Of a stretch of DNA of 64,000 nt, positions 48,959 to 58,638 are shown in pieces. Below the pieces are notes generated by a model. It saw nothing but the letters and a program-made list of their open reading frames with translations, ran no database searches and was not told the origin of the DNA. This DNA is from Cernens ardua. GTDB taxonomy: Bacteria; Pseudomonadota; Gammaproteobacteria; Pseudomonadales; Halomonadaceae. The translations under genes and the position numbers were made by a program. Numbering within the stretch: the stretch's first letter is position 1; the number at the start of each line of letters is the position of its first letter. Where the stretch lies: the NCBI RefSeq assembly GCF_051251085.1, contig NZ_JBPCZH010000001.1:1-64000 (forward strand). The letters are read 5' to 3'.

Positions 48959-49034
48959 TGGAGCGGACAAAGGGACTCGAACCCTCGACATCCAGCTTGG
49001 GAAGCTAGCGCTCTACCAACTGAGCTATGTCCGC
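48959..49034 (-). tRNA. tRNA-Gly(CCC), phage attachment gene
   Basis: The minus strand gives a full cloverleaf of 76 bases including an encoded CCA: 7-bp acceptor stem, D-arm with AGCTCAGTTGGTAGAGC, anticodon stem CTAGC / GCTGG with loop TTCCCAA (anticodon CCC) and T-arm GTTCGAGTCC. Its 3' end faces the integrase, and the prophage would have restored it on integration. The other attachment copy lies beyond the left edge. Confidence 0.93.
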
Positions 49035-49200
49035 ATGATAAAAGAGTTAAAGGCGTCTAGTATTGCCTATCTCTTTATCGGGGAAGGATTTCTTCGTGGA
49101 TATATTCTAGCCGAGGTTCTCTTGAATGAGAAGCCTCGACTCTTCGACTGAAAAAAAAATTTAGCGTGGCCTACACGATCAGCAGCTACTTGCCGACACT

Positions 49201-49575
49201 TTATTTTCCAGTACGTTTATCATATTCAGAAGCGTATTGGTTCAGCGTGCGAGTATCACGTTGAAGCTTGGCCAGTCGATGATCCCTGGCAGGAAGACGC
49301 TGATGGGCCTTGGCCATTTGACCGTTCAAGCGATCCGCCTGATCAAGCACAATGCTATACGCCTGATTGAAGGAAGTACATGCGTTGGTGTTATGCGCAG
49401 GGGATGCTTTTTGCGCTCTGAGTGATTTAATGCACGCAGGGCCCAATTGATTGGCTGTATCAACTGAGATTTGCATGGAGGCGAAGTATTGGTTTACCAG
49501 CCCGTTATCTGCCATGGCCGGTGTAGAAACAGCCAAAATACTGGCTGCAACGATCATGCCTGCACGTTTTAACAT
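49201..49575 (-). CDS. Hypothetical periplasmic host protein
   Basis: 124 residues with a signal peptide (MLKRAGMIVAASILAVSTPAMA, cut before DNG). The mature part is helical and basic with two cysteines (ACIKSL, ACTSFN). No family recognised. First host gene beyond the tRNA. Confidence 0.7.
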   Translation of the reverse strand: MLKRAGMIVAASILAVSTPAMADNGLVNQYFASMQISVDTANQLGPACIKSLRAQKASPAHNTNACTSFNQAYSIVLDQADRLNGQMAKAHQRLPARDHRLAKLQRDTRTLNQYASEYDKRTGK

Positions 49576-49690
49576 AATGAATCTCTATTCTGGATCAATA
49601 AAAACCAATATAACGAAAAGCAGGGAGTACGTCACTGATCTGACGGAAATTACTCCTCCTTGCGTTTATATAGCGAATGAAAAACAGCAA

Positions 49691-50758
49691 TCAATAGCCA
49701 ATCATATAACGGCTGTATCGACCAAAAATCTTCTTCAGTAGGACAGCAATAAAATGGCAGATAGCAACTGTCATAAAGCAGATAGCACTGTATGTCAGGA
49801 ATGTCACGGTACCTGATGTCGTATGGATAATCCCTGCGAAGAGATTTTCATGTGCGAAAAGGATCTTGACAAACATGACGACAAATAGATAGTGGATGAA
49901 GAAGGTGGCGAAGCTCGTTTCACCCACGCGGATCAACAGTCGTTTTGGTCCATTGGGAATATTGATTTTCTCGAAAAGTACAAAGAAAATCAGTCCCAGC
50001 AGGAAAATCTGCAGGTTATCGTCATACGAAATCCACGGGTACACGTTGAAGTGGAAAAATCGTAAGGTGCTGACAAGAAATGTAAACAGCGTCAGACAAA
50101 TCAACATGGGATAGTGTTTCCACCCTTGGTCCAGTATCCATTGCTTATGCTGACACACACACATGCCCACGATATAGTAAGGAAGGAAAAATACAGCGTT
50201 CAGTATTGGTCCATAGGTATAGGGTGGCCGATGGTAAAAGTTCACGAAAATCAACGAAGCAATGGCGATGAAGACCAGATTTTCGCGTGAAATCCTGTAA
50301 AGCCACGGTCCAAGCGCGAAGATCATGATGATCATCGGTATAAACCACAACGGTGTATTAAAACTGCCAAAAACCAGACTTTTGACTACCCATATGAATA
50401 CGTTGTGTGAAGGATCGGAAAAACCAATGCTCAGTTGAGCCAATTGATGCTGGGCCAATAGTAGATATGAGAGTGCGCTTATTACTAAGTAAGGCACCAG
50501 CACATTTTTGAACTTTGTGAAATAATATTTTTTTGTTCTGTAACGGTCAGATAAATAATAAAACAGAAATCCTGAAATAAAGACAAAAATAGCAGTCCAC
50601 CTTGGGATGAACTGTGTGAATAAAAAATTGGCTAAACCGCCAGAGTAGAGTTTGTTCCACAATGAAAAGGCAGAGTGCTCATAGACGATACAAATAATTG
50701 CCAAACCTCTCAGCATGGCAATTGATTCGATTTTGCCTCTGGATTGTGTTGTTGCCAT
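49691..50758 (-). CDS. Acyltransferase 3 family membrane protein
   Basis: 355 residues with about ten membrane segments. LRGLAIICIVYEHSAF and the RWTAIFVFISGFLFYYLS segment fit the OafA/WecH-type acyltransferase_3 family, which O-acylates cell-surface sugars. The typical His in the first helix is present. Single gene on the minus strand. Confidence 0.9.
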   Translation of the reverse strand: MATTQSRGKIESIAMLRGLAIICIVYEHSAFSLWNKLYSGGLANFLFTQFIPRWTAIFVFISGFLFYYLSDRYRTKKYYFTKFKNVLVPYLVISALSYLLLAQHQLAQLSIGFSDPSHNVFIWVVKSLVFGSFNTPLWFIPMIIMIFALGPWLYRISRENLVFIAIASLIFVNFYHRPPYTYGPILNAVFFLPYYIVGMCVCQHKQWILDQGWKHYPMLICLTLFTFLVSTLRFFHFNVYPWISYDDNLQIFLLGLIFFVLFEKINIPNGPKRLLIRVGETSFATFFIHYLFVVMFVKILFAHENLFAGIIHTTSGTVTFLTYSAICFMTVAICHFIAVLLKKIFGRYSRYMIGY

Positions 50759-51149
50759 GAAAGGGATACCTCAAGTAAAGGTGCCTGAATTACGAAGCCA
50801 TGAATTACACAAGATAAGGAGAGAACCGTTCGCAAAAGGCTCTTTGACGATTGTCCCCCTCTCAGTGTCATCCAAACCATGTTTTTTATAATAGAATCTT
50901 GGACGGTAGGCCATTCTACAGGATGGTGTATAAAAAACACTGCATTTTCTTTGACTGGTGGACTGTAATTTTAGTTCATGCCGAATGGAAGCGTTTGATG
51001 TCGATTTGTGTCGTATTCATCCGTTTTGCACAAATAAATTACGTCTGGATACAGAATAAATAGTGCAAATAAAAAATATTATTATTTTTTGCATCATTTA
51101 ATAGCCACTCTCAAAAGAGTGGCTTTGATTGTATATGACGCCCATCCTT
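50759..51149. other. Intergenic gap, 391 bases
   Basis: No gene is seen. A 9-bp perfect hairpin, AGCCACTCT / AGAGTGGCT (51103-51124), lies beyond the MFS gene stop and may terminate it, though the T-run is poor. The remainder is AT-rich and includes the upstream region of the acyltransferase gene. Confidence 0.5.
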
Positions 51150-52364
51150 TCAGGCGTGGCGGGCAGCTCCTTTATTATTCATCAGTGCCTTTTTAATGAT
51201 CACAATCCCGATAACTGGAATAACCGTTGCGATCAGATAGAGTGGGCGGAAACCTGCGTGCCCGATGATGAACCCGAGCAGGGGCGCTGAAATGGCAACG
51301 GCAATATCAAAATAGAGTGCGAAACAACCAACCGCGGTGCCTTTGTGCTCCTGGCCCACATGATCAACAACCAGGGTCCCCAAACCGGGGAAGACCAATG
51401 AAAATCCGGCGCCTGTCAGGAAAGCACCGACATCTGCTGCAATCGGATCAGGGATCAGGCATATAATGAGTAATCCAAGGGCTTCAACGGCCATGGAGAC
51501 CATTGTGACAATGGCCCCCCCCCGTTTGGGGACCTGTTTCCCGAAAATGAGGCGAACAAAAATAAATGCTACGCCAAACAGGAACAGACCAATGGCGGCT
51601 CCGCTCCAGTGTTCGTAGGAGAAGTAGAGCGCCATATACGACCAGATGGATGAAAAGCCAATGGAACCGCATACCAGCACACTGCCGTGAGGCATGACCA
51701 TTCTCATCACCTTCAGAAATGAGAGAGACGGGCCCTTAATGGGAGCAGGGCGTACAGCGGTGTATGTTCGGCAGATAAACCAGCAGATACCACACATGGC
51801 AAGAATGATAACGCCTACCACCATCAAGCCATATTGTGCTCCCATCGCGCCACTTAACAGCTCACCAATGGTGGCGCCCAGGGCGATCCCGCCATAAGAG
51901 GTAATCCCATTCCATGAAATAACTCTGGACGTATTGTTGGCGCCTGCACGATAAATATTCCAGACAATCACACTGGTCGTTGTCCAGCTTTCCGCCCATC
52001 CCAATGCAAGGCGACTCAATAAAAGGATAGTCAGGGACAGCCCGGCAGACCCGATACCAATCGTTGAGAGGATGACGAGGATGCCAGTGACACACCCGAT
52101 CAACAGCCCATAGCTGACGGAAGTTTTTGGCCCGGTGGTATCCGATATCTTTCCCGCCGAGGGGCGTGTAGCAAAGGTCGCAATATACTGGATGGAAATG
52201 GCCAAACCTGCCATCACGGCACTGTAATGCAACACATTGTGTACATAGATGGGGATGACGGCCATTGGAAAACCGATACAGAGATAAATGACCAGATTGA
52301 AAAGCAGTACAGGGAAGATACTTTTTTCCGTGATGCTGTTGCCAGGCGTTGTGTCAGTTGCCAC
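51150..52364 (-). CDS. MFS transporter
   Basis: 404 residues, 12 membrane segments. The motif SAGKISDTTGPKTSVSYGL after the second segment is the MFS motif A. A family of YfcJ/YhhS-like exporters has similar sequence (IPIYVHNVLHYSAVMAG, WAESWTTTSVIVWN). Substrate not predictable. The start ATG follows CAGGAGCAC. Confidence 0.9.
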   Translation of the reverse strand: MATDTTPGNSITEKSIFPVLLFNLVIYLCIGFPMAVIPIYVHNVLHYSAVMAGLAISIQYIATFATRPSAGKISDTTGPKTSVSYGLLIGCVTGILVILSTIGIGSAGLSLTILLLSRLALGWAESWTTTSVIVWNIYRAGANNTSRVISWNGITSYGGIALGATIGELLSGAMGAQYGLMVVGVIILAMCGICWFICRTYTAVRPAPIKGPSLSFLKVMRMVMPHGSVLVCGSIGFSSIWSYMALYFSYEHWSGAAIGLFLFGVAFIFVRLIFGKQVPKRGGAIVTMVSMAVEALGLLIICLIPDPIAADVGAFLTGAGFSLVFPGLGTLVVDHVGQEHKGTAVGCFALYFDIAVAISAPLLGFIIGHAGFRPLYLIATVIPVIGIVIIKKALMNNKGAARHA

Positions 52365-52900
52365 GGTGTGCTCCTGTTGGCTGAGATTGATAGGGACTCT
52401 CAGCGTTCGATAAAGGGGATATCAGGAAGGGTAACCAAGTGTTCATCCTTAAGTGTGAATATTTAACTGCAGGTATGAAGACGAGTCGATTTTCGCACAT
52501 ACTTAAATAAAGGTTAAATCCATGCGCAAGTAAGCGCTGGCAGGATGAAAATCCAGATAAAGCTTTAGCTGTAAGATGATGATCCCCGAGAAAAAAATCT
52601 ACTTGATTTTATGTTTTTTTCCCACAGGCTGTAAGCATGAAAATGGCCTTGCAATAGCCTTTGGCAAGATTTTTTTACATTATGATAAAAATATCCTATA
52701 GAGGCTATCGGTTAGCATGCTTGGACATTCCATGGGTGATTAGCTATACATTATATGAATTTCTTTATGTGGCTGTAAGCTAAAGGTCACATAGGGAATA
52801 GCCTTCCCGTGCAAGCTCAAGGCTATAGCCCTGCCCATTGTTAATCATTGGCAATTGGGAACAGGTTTTGAAGTAAGCCCATTGATGAGAGGACTTATAA
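52365..52900. other. Intergenic gap, 536 bases, upstream of catalase
   Basis: No credible gene. It must hold the promoters of the divergent transporter and catalase. A dyad-rich stretch, GATAAAAATATC followed by CTATAGAGGCTATC (52684-52710), could be a regulatory site; it only partly resembles an OxyR ATAG/CTAT pattern. Confidence 0.4.
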
Positions 52901-54364
52901 GTGACTAGTGACAAGAGCAACTATACAACGACTGATTCCGGTATTCCGGTATCAAGCACAGAGCACTCCCTGACCGTTGGGCGTGATGGTCCGATTCTTC
53001 TGCATGACCATTACTTGATTGAACAGATGGCCGCGTTTAACCGTGAGATGATTGCAAATCGTCAGCCTCACGCCAAGGGTGGCGGTGCATTTGGTACATT
53101 GGAAATCACCCATGATGTCAGCAAGTACACCAAGGCAAGCTTTTTGCAGCCCGGTGCGAAGACAGAAATGGCTGCTCGTTTCTCTACAGTAGCAGGTGAA
53201 GAGGGAAGTCCTGATACATGGCGTGACCCTCGTGGTTTTGCTCTTAAGTTCTATACTGACCACGGCAATTACGACTTGGTAGGTAACAACACGCCTATCT
53301 TCTTCATCCGTGATGCAATGAAGTTCCAGCACTTCATTCATTCCCAGAAACGTCGTGCCGACAATGGTTTGCGTGACAATGACATGCAGTGGGATTTCTG
53401 GACTCAGAGCCCCGAATCTGCACACCAGGTGACCTGGCTGATGGGTGACCGCGGTATTCCTGCTTCCTGGCGTCACATGGATGGTTTCTCCAGCCATACC
53501 TATATGTGGGTTAACGCTGAAGGCGAACGCTTCTGGGTCAAATACCACTTCAAGACTGATCAGGGCATTCAATGCATGACGCAGGAAGAAGCCGATCAGA
53601 TGGCGGGTACTGACGCTGATTACCACCGCCGTGATCTGTTTAATGCAATCAAGCGTGGTGATCATCCCACCTGGACACTTAAAGTCCAGATCATGCCATA
53701 TGAAGATGCCAAGACCTATCACATCAACCCATTTGATTTGACCAAAGTATGGCCTCAGGGTGAATATCCGCTGATTGAAGTGGGTAAAATGAAACTGGAT
53801 CGTAACCCAACTGATTTCCACACTGAAATCGAGCAGTTGGCATTTGAGCCTAATAACTTCGTTCCTGGTACTGGCCTCTCTCCTGACAAGATGTTGCTGG
53901 GTCGTTCATTCGCTTACGCTGATGCTCACCGTGCGCGCCTTGGTGGTAACTACAAGCAGATTCCTGTTAATGCGCCGAAATGCCCTGTACACAGTTACAG
54001 CAAGGGCGGTGCCATGCGCATGAATAATGTCAGCGATCCGGTTTACTCACCCAACACCAAGGGTGGTTCACAGCCAGATGCTGTTCAGTTCCCTGAAGAT
54101 GCTGTTTGGGCGGCTGATGGCGAATTTGTACGTCAGGCCTATACTTTGCGCGAAGATGACGACGACTTCAGTCAGGCTAATGATCTGGTCAACAAGGTGA
54201 TGGATGACGCGCAACGTGATCGCCTGGTAAACAACATTGTGGGTCACGTATTAGGTGGGGTTGAAGAACCTGTCCTTTCTCGTGTCTTTGAATACTGGAG
54301 CAATGTTGATAAAACCATCGGTGAGCGTGTTAAAGAAGGTGTACTGGCTAAAAAAGGGAAATAA
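52901..54364 (+). CDS. katA: Monofunctional heme catalase
   Basis: 487 residues. Breaks down hydrogen peroxide. Distal His57 in HAKGGGAFGT, the FSTVAGEEGSPDTWRDPRGF motif, and heme ligand Tyr339 in RSFAYADAHRARLG. Size and end match small-subunit (clade 3) catalases. Start is GTG at 52901 behind GAGAGGA. A strong terminator follows; transcribed alone. Confidence 0.96.
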   Translation: MTSDKSNYTTTDSGIPVSSTEHSLTVGRDGPILLHDHYLIEQMAAFNREMIANRQPHAKGGGAFGTLEITHDVSKYTKASFLQPGAKTEMAARFSTVAGEEGSPDTWRDPRGFALKFYTDHGNYDLVGNNTPIFFIRDAMKFQHFIHSQKRRADNGLRDNDMQWDFWTQSPESAHQVTWLMGDRGIPASWRHMDGFSSHTYMWVNAEGERFWVKYHFKTDQGIQCMTQEEADQMAGTDADYHRRDLFNAIKRGDHPTWTLKVQIMPYEDAKTYHINPFDLTKVWPQGEYPLIEVGKMKLDRNPTDFHTEIEQLAFEPNNFVPGTGLSPDKMLLGRSFAYADAHRARLGGNYKQIPVNAPKCPVHSYSKGGAMRMNNVSDPVYSPNTKGGSQPDAVQFPEDAVWAADGEFVRQAYTLREDDDDFSQANDLVNKVMDDAQRDRLVNNIVGHVLGGVEEPVLSRVFEYWSNVDKTIGERVKEGVLAKKGK

Positions 54365-54410
54365 TTTCCTTTTACCAGTTAAAATTTCTGAGTAATACGA
54401 CTCACATCGA

Positions 54411-54441
54411 AAGCGGAAGGGGTGCCTCTTCCGCTTTTTTT
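54411..54441 (+). terminator. Terminator after catalase
   Basis: GCGGAAG / CTTCCGC stem with A/T flanks, then seven T (54435-54441). Confidence 0.92.
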
Positions 54442-54492
54442 GTGTGACTGGAATGACAGGCGCGCAGAGCTACCCATGATATTGAGTAGAGC

Positions 54493-54618
54493 CTATTTCT
54501 CAAGACAATAAAAGATAAACCAGATAGCTGCCGCCAATAGCATACCTACCACTGGTCCTCCCATTAGCCAGCTGATTGCAATACCGTACAAGATGGCTAC
54601 CCAGGGAATAGAGAACAT
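54493..54618 (-). CDS. Small host membrane protein (41 aa)
   Basis: The frame MFSIPWVAILYGIAISWLMG, then GGPVVGMLLAAAIWFIFYCLE, has two hydrophobic segments separated by GGP, with AAGGA before the start. It looks like a real small membrane protein. Function unknown. Confidence 0.6.
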   Translation of the reverse strand: MFSIPWVAILYGIAISWLMGGPVVGMLLAAAIWFIFYCLEK

Positions 54619-54753
54619 GAGGCCGTGTCCTTTTATGCATTATGAATGGCTGGATGAAGTGTTATTGCTGGAACACTGACGTTTCAATATTATGGAGGTG
54701 TGGCTTTGACCATATTCACTTGGATGATCCGTGACTGACTGAGTATATCAGTT

Positions 54754-55257
54754 TTACCAGTAATGATACGCCAGTCGCTCGTTCTTGCGTGCACCCTGTA
54801 TAGTCCAGTTTAGTATGAACCCTTGAGGGGAGAGCTTGAGCACAGCACTGTAATGATCACTGCCACATAAGTGGGGTTCCTCACTTAACAAAACGTCAGG
54901 ATTATCCTGATCACGCGTCAGGTCGAACAACCAGACAGCATGTTCCTTGCCACGTCTTTCATGGTGGAGAGAAATCCGGTTGGCATACCAGGTGAGCCGA
55001 TAAACATTCTTGAATGAAACGGGCCGAGCACCCCGAAGGCAAAATTTCCCCGTCTCCTTCAAATAGACCACACGGTATTCTCCCTGTAATGAGGAAGTGA
55101 CCTCTACCTTGCCATGGCCTTCACCATTCCATCCTGTTCTGGAGCCCTGTTGCGTGCTGGCACTGAATTCAACCCGAGTAATCTGACCAATCCTTTTTCC
55201 CAGTTCGATGATTGCCGTCAACTTTTTGTCTCTCTTATGGTTTACAAGGGGGTGCAA
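54754..55257 (-). CDS. DUF6314-like protein
   Basis: 167 residues. The pattern GWNGEGHGKVEVTSSLQGEY, LFDLTRDQDNPDVL, HLCGSDHYSAVLKL, and the closing FILNWTIQGARKNERL resembles DUF6314, a beta-barrel-like small protein of unknown role. Divergent from the EamA transporter gene, 54 bases away. Confidence 0.75.
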   Translation of the reverse strand: MHPLVNHKRDKKLTAIIELGKRIGQITRVEFSASTQQGSRTGWNGEGHGKVEVTSSLQGEYRVVYLKETGKFCLRGARPVSFKNVYRLTWYANRISLHHERRGKEHAVWLFDLTRDQDNPDVLLSEEPHLCGSDHYSAVLKLSPQGFILNWTIQGARKNERLAYHYW

Positions 55258-55311
55258 TAGTGATTCACTTCACGCCCTGTATTCTCCCAGGTTAGCGTAA
55301 GGTAAAGATGT

Positions 55312-56223
55312 ATGGCGTATTTGTGTATTGTCACGCTGTTGTGGTCATTTTCATTCAGTCTGATCGGCGTTTATCTGGCATCCAGTGTGGATAGCTATTT
55401 CGCGGTGATGCTACGTGTAGTGCTGGCACTGTTAGTGTTTCTGCCATTGTTACGGCCTAAAAGTACCTCTTTGAAAACTGCTATTGGGCTAATGGCGGTA
55501 GGTGCACTGCAGATCGGTGCAATGTATATCTTCTTTTATCAGTCCTTCGAAGTACTGAGTGTGCCCGAGGTGCTGTTATTCACGATTCTAACGCCTTTTT
55601 ATGTCACCTTGCTGGATGATGCCTTGGCAAAGCATTTTTCACCCTTCCATTTGTTAACCGCCGCTATTGCAGTTGCCGGAGCGCTGATTATAACACCTCA
55701 TCATGTAAACACCGGATTCTGGCATGGGTTCCTGTTGGTACAAGCGTCCAACCTTTGTTTCGCTTTGGGGCAAATTGCCTATCGCCGTCTGCCTGGTATT
55801 GGTGAAAAGAGCGCAAAAACGGGCGAAGAGGGGATAGCAAATTCTTCCAAAGGGACTGCTTCTGCCCTTAACCAGTTTGGTTGGTTTTATGTCGGGGCAG
55901 CTATCCTACTGGTACCTGCTTATCTGCTGTTTGGCAATAATACGCATCTACCGACCACCGCCACCCAATGGGGCATCCTTGTTTGGCTTGGCGTAGTCGC
56001 TTCGGGTATCGGCTATTACCTGTGGAATCAAGGTGCGCGTCAAGTGGATGCCGGCACATTGGCGATCATGAATGAGGCACTGAAACCGGTAGGTCTTGCC
56101 GTGAATGTTATCTTCTGGAATCACGCGGCAGATATTCCACGTCTACTGATGTGTGGTTTGGTGATATGTCTGGCGTTGGCCCTTAATCTTTGGGGAAATC
56201 GCTGCAAGCGTCGTGTGGCATGA
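55312..56223 (+). CDS. EamA/DMT-family transporter
   Basis: 303 residues, ten membrane segments. The two-EamA-domain layout is seen (LLWSFSFSLIGVYLASS; LSVPEVLLFTILTPFYVT; second repeat from about 185). A family of carboxylate/amine exporters (YigM-like) has this type. Substrate unknown. Confidence 0.88.
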   Translation: MAYLCIVTLLWSFSFSLIGVYLASSVDSYFAVMLRVVLALLVFLPLLRPKSTSLKTAIGLMAVGALQIGAMYIFFYQSFEVLSVPEVLLFTILTPFYVTLLDDALAKHFSPFHLLTAAIAVAGALIITPHHVNTGFWHGFLLVQASNLCFALGQIAYRRLPGIGEKSAKTGEEGIANSSKGTASALNQFGWFYVGAAILLVPAYLLFGNNTHLPTTATQWGILVWLGVVASGIGYYLWNQGARQVDAGTLAIMNEALKPVGLAVNVIFWNHAADIPRLLMCGLVICLALALNLWGNRCKRRVA

Positions 56224-56337
56224 TCAGTTTGTTTGACGGTCATGCGGGGAACTTACCGAAGTTGGTGATGGACGCCACTAGTATTAGCCGGGCTTGCTCT
56301 GCATAATGGGGTTATTCATTTATAATTTGTGACATTC

Positions 56338-57270
56338 ATGATGACTCAATTCCATACCATTGGTGTGATAGGCCGTCCCGCCAGTGAGAACATCAGCGTC
56401 AATATTCTGCGTTTGATCACCTTTTTGCTTGAACGCGGTTATTCGGTCATTTTGGAAGAAGGTATTGCCCATCTGCGGGATGATTTTGCGAAGGTAGACC
56501 CTGATTCATCCCATTCAGGTGAATCTCGCCTGCTTAATGAGCGTATTAGTGTCAAACCCTTGAATAAAATGGGCAAGTGCTGTGATCTGGCTGTTGTGCT
56601 CGGGGGGGATGGTACCTTGCTTGGGGCTGCCCGGGGATTGAGTGACAGTGACACGCCAATCGTAGGCGTGAATCAGGGGCGCCTGGGATTTTTAACGGAT
56701 ATATCCATCGACCACATGGAAGAGGCGCTAGGCAGAATCCTACAGGGCGAATATGACCTTGAAGAGCGGGTGTTGCTCAATGCCCAGATCCTGCGTGACG
56801 GAAAAGAGATTGATTACAGCTATGCCGTGAACGATGTCGTGATTCATTCGGGGGAGGTCGCACACCTGTTCGAATTCGAGTTGTACGTGGATAGTGTTTT
56901 TGTCTATCGACAGCGTTCCGATGGTCTTATTGTAGCAACCCCCACCGGGTCGACAGCTTATGCGCTCTCGGCGGGTGGCCCTATCCTTAACCCGAGCTTG
57001 CCTGTGCTGGCCCTTGTCCCCATGTGCCCTCATATACTTTCCAGTCGTACCGTTGTCATCAGTGCGGAAAGCGAAATAGAAATAAAAGTATGTGAGCGTG
57101 TTAGAAGAACTTCGGTGGTGGCATGTGATGGTCAGTCCCAAATGGAGACCCAGCCCGGCGATATCATTCGTATCCAGCGTCGAAAATCTCCGTTGCATCT
57201 GATTCATCCTGTCGGACACAGTTTTTATGAAAGCTGCCGCAGCAAACTCGGATGGACACAAAATGGTTAG
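56338..57270 (+). CDS. nadK: NAD kinase
   Basis: 310 residues. Makes NADP from NAD and ATP. GGDGT (89-93), NQGRLGFLTD and the SDGLIVATPTGSTAYALSAGGP segment are the family marks. Length normal. Start is ATG at 56338 or 56341; a TATAAT (56321) lies so close that the leader may be very short. Followed by a phosphatase gene in the same direction. Confidence 0.96.
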   Translation: MMTQFHTIGVIGRPASENISVNILRLITFLLERGYSVILEEGIAHLRDDFAKVDPDSSHSGESRLLNERISVKPLNKMGKCCDLAVVLGGDGTLLGAARGLSDSDTPIVGVNQGRLGFLTDISIDHMEEALGRILQGEYDLEERVLLNAQILRDGKEIDYSYAVNDVVIHSGEVAHLFEFELYVDSVFVYRQRSDGLIVATPTGSTAYALSAGGPILNPSLPVLALVPMCPHILSSRTVVISAESEIEIKVCERVRRTSVVACDGQSQMETQPGDIIRIQRRKSPLHLIHPVGHSFYESCRSKLGWTQNG

Positions 57271-57275
57271 TCACT

Positions 57276-58220
57276 ATGTGGTCGGATTTTACCGGTATTG
57301 ATTTGATTGGTGATGTGCACGGCTGTGCTTCATTACTGATTCGCCTGCTTGAACGCCTTGGTTATACGCAGAATCGTAATGGTGTCTGGTCTCATCCCGA
57401 GAGGCGTGTGCTTTTTTTGGGGGACTTGCTTGATCGAGGCCCTGAAATCGTTGAGACCATTGATTTGGCACGCCGGATGGTGACGGCAGGGCATGCTGAA
57501 ATGATTCTTGGAAATCATGAAATCAGTGCGCTCAATGCTTTTTTCATGCGGGGTGAGGTGCGAATTCCGCGCATTCACAAGGAAACGATTGAACAATACG
57601 CTGCTCACCATGAGCTATGGCGTGAAACACTGAAATGGCTATTGGAAAGGCCGTTGTGTATCGCAAATGATCGCTTCAGGGCTGTGCATGCATGTTGGCC
57701 GGATTCTCTTGCCAAACGTTTCCTTGAAGCCCACCCCGATGGCCGTATTGATCGCGGAATGCTTATTCGTTCGAATGATCCGCAAAGTCTGTCTCACCAA
57801 CTGTTTAATATTTTGACCCGTGGACCACAACTTAGATTGCCTGATCATCGCTCGATGTTGTCACGGGATGGAACGGTGAGGCGAACATTCAGAACCAGCT
57901 TCTGGCATAAAAATCCGCAGTTTTACAAGGATGTTGTCTTCCAGCCTGATCCTCTCCCAGAAGATATAGCAGAGCGTCCGCTCGATGAGGATGCACGACG
58001 CCGCCTTGTGTACTACGGCGAAAATGAGCCGCCTCTTTTTTTCGGGCATTATTGGCGTGAAGGCATTCCTTCCCTGATCCGTCCAAATCTGGTTTGTCTT
58101 GACTATAGCGGGGTTAAGGGCGGTTCATTGGTGGCTTATCGGTTTGATGGAGAGAAAACGCTGGATAACAGCAAACTGGTTTGGGTCGATACCGGTGAAA
58201 GCCTGCCGGCACAGAATTAG
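57276..58220 (+). CDS. Metallophosphoesterase (Ap4A hydrolase/PrpE-like)
   Basis: 314 residues from the ATG at 57276. GDVHG (12-16), GDLLDRGP and GNHE are the metal-binding motifs of calcineurin-type phosphatases; the C-terminal FFGHYWREG matches the diadenosine-tetraphosphatase/PrpE-like branch. Five bases behind nadK, so probably cotranscribed. A terminator follows about 180 bases on. Confidence 0.9.
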   Translation: MWSDFTGIDLIGDVHGCASLLIRLLERLGYTQNRNGVWSHPERRVLFLGDLLDRGPEIVETIDLARRMVTAGHAEMILGNHEISALNAFFMRGEVRIPRIHKETIEQYAAHHELWRETLKWLLERPLCIANDRFRAVHACWPDSLAKRFLEAHPDGRIDRGMLIRSNDPQSLSHQLFNILTRGPQLRLPDHRSMLSRDGTVRRTFRTSFWHKNPQFYKDVVFQPDPLPEDIAERPLDEDARRRLVYYGENEPPLFFGHYWREGIPSLIRPNLVCLDYSGVKGGSLVAYRFDGEKTLDNSKLVWVDTGESLPAQN

Positions 58221-58401
58221 CGGCTGTCCCATTGAAGCAATGAGAGCATACTGGATGTCGGTGAAGCAGAATGCAACATGCTATTTTCAAGCTTAATGTA
58301 TGATGCAAGTGGAATAAAATGATGAAATTGGGCAACGGATGAGTGAACTTTTACTGATGAAAAACATCTTACAGGTATATCCCTTGAAATGATCCTTGCT
58401 C

Positions 58402-58432
58402 AGCCCTCAGGTTATCCTGCTGGGCTTTTTTT
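58402..58432 (+). terminator. Terminator after the nadK operon
   Basis: AGCCC-t-CAGG / CCTG-c-TGGGCT stem, loop TTAT, then seven T. The remainder of the 58221-58638 gap (418 bases) shows no gene; an open frame leading into the rhomboid gene is probably untranslated. Confidence 0.85.
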
Positions 58433-58638
58433 AGGTTGTTCACATTTTGAAACTTCCTGCTCTGTAAATGTCTGTTTAGGGCGTGTTGGGTTGGAAAGTT
58501 TTAGCCTGCAAAGTTTTGTTTGGGAAAACAGTAGGGCAACTGTATGTCGTGGGCCAGGAAGGTTCCATGACCTGCGACAGCCTACAACCCAAGAGGCAGC
58601 ATTTTATCCTGTTTAAATGTTCTAAGGATTTTACAGAC

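Larger units (their letters stand above)
1..48961. mobile_element. Temperate myovirus-type prophage (left end outside window)
   Basis: The region has the full gene order of a temperate tailed phage: recombination genes, repressor/Cro switch, replication, lysis, packaging, head, contractile tail, fibres, SOS polymerase and integrase. The right boundary is set by the tRNA-Gly(CCC) 3' end at 48959, next to the integrase. The left boundary is not visible: the first gene runs off the edge, and no second copy of the tRNA 3' end was noticed in the window. DUF3383-like sheath and DUF3277-like tube proteins, a gpJ-like baseplate protein and a spike protein indicate a contractile tail. No obviously broken structural gene was seen, so the prophage may be intact. 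Confidence 0.93.

Noticed and set aside
52684..52710. Possible OxyR site upstream of catalase
   Set aside because: The ATAG/CTAT elements are too close together and do not fit the known four-element spacing; kept only as a remark.
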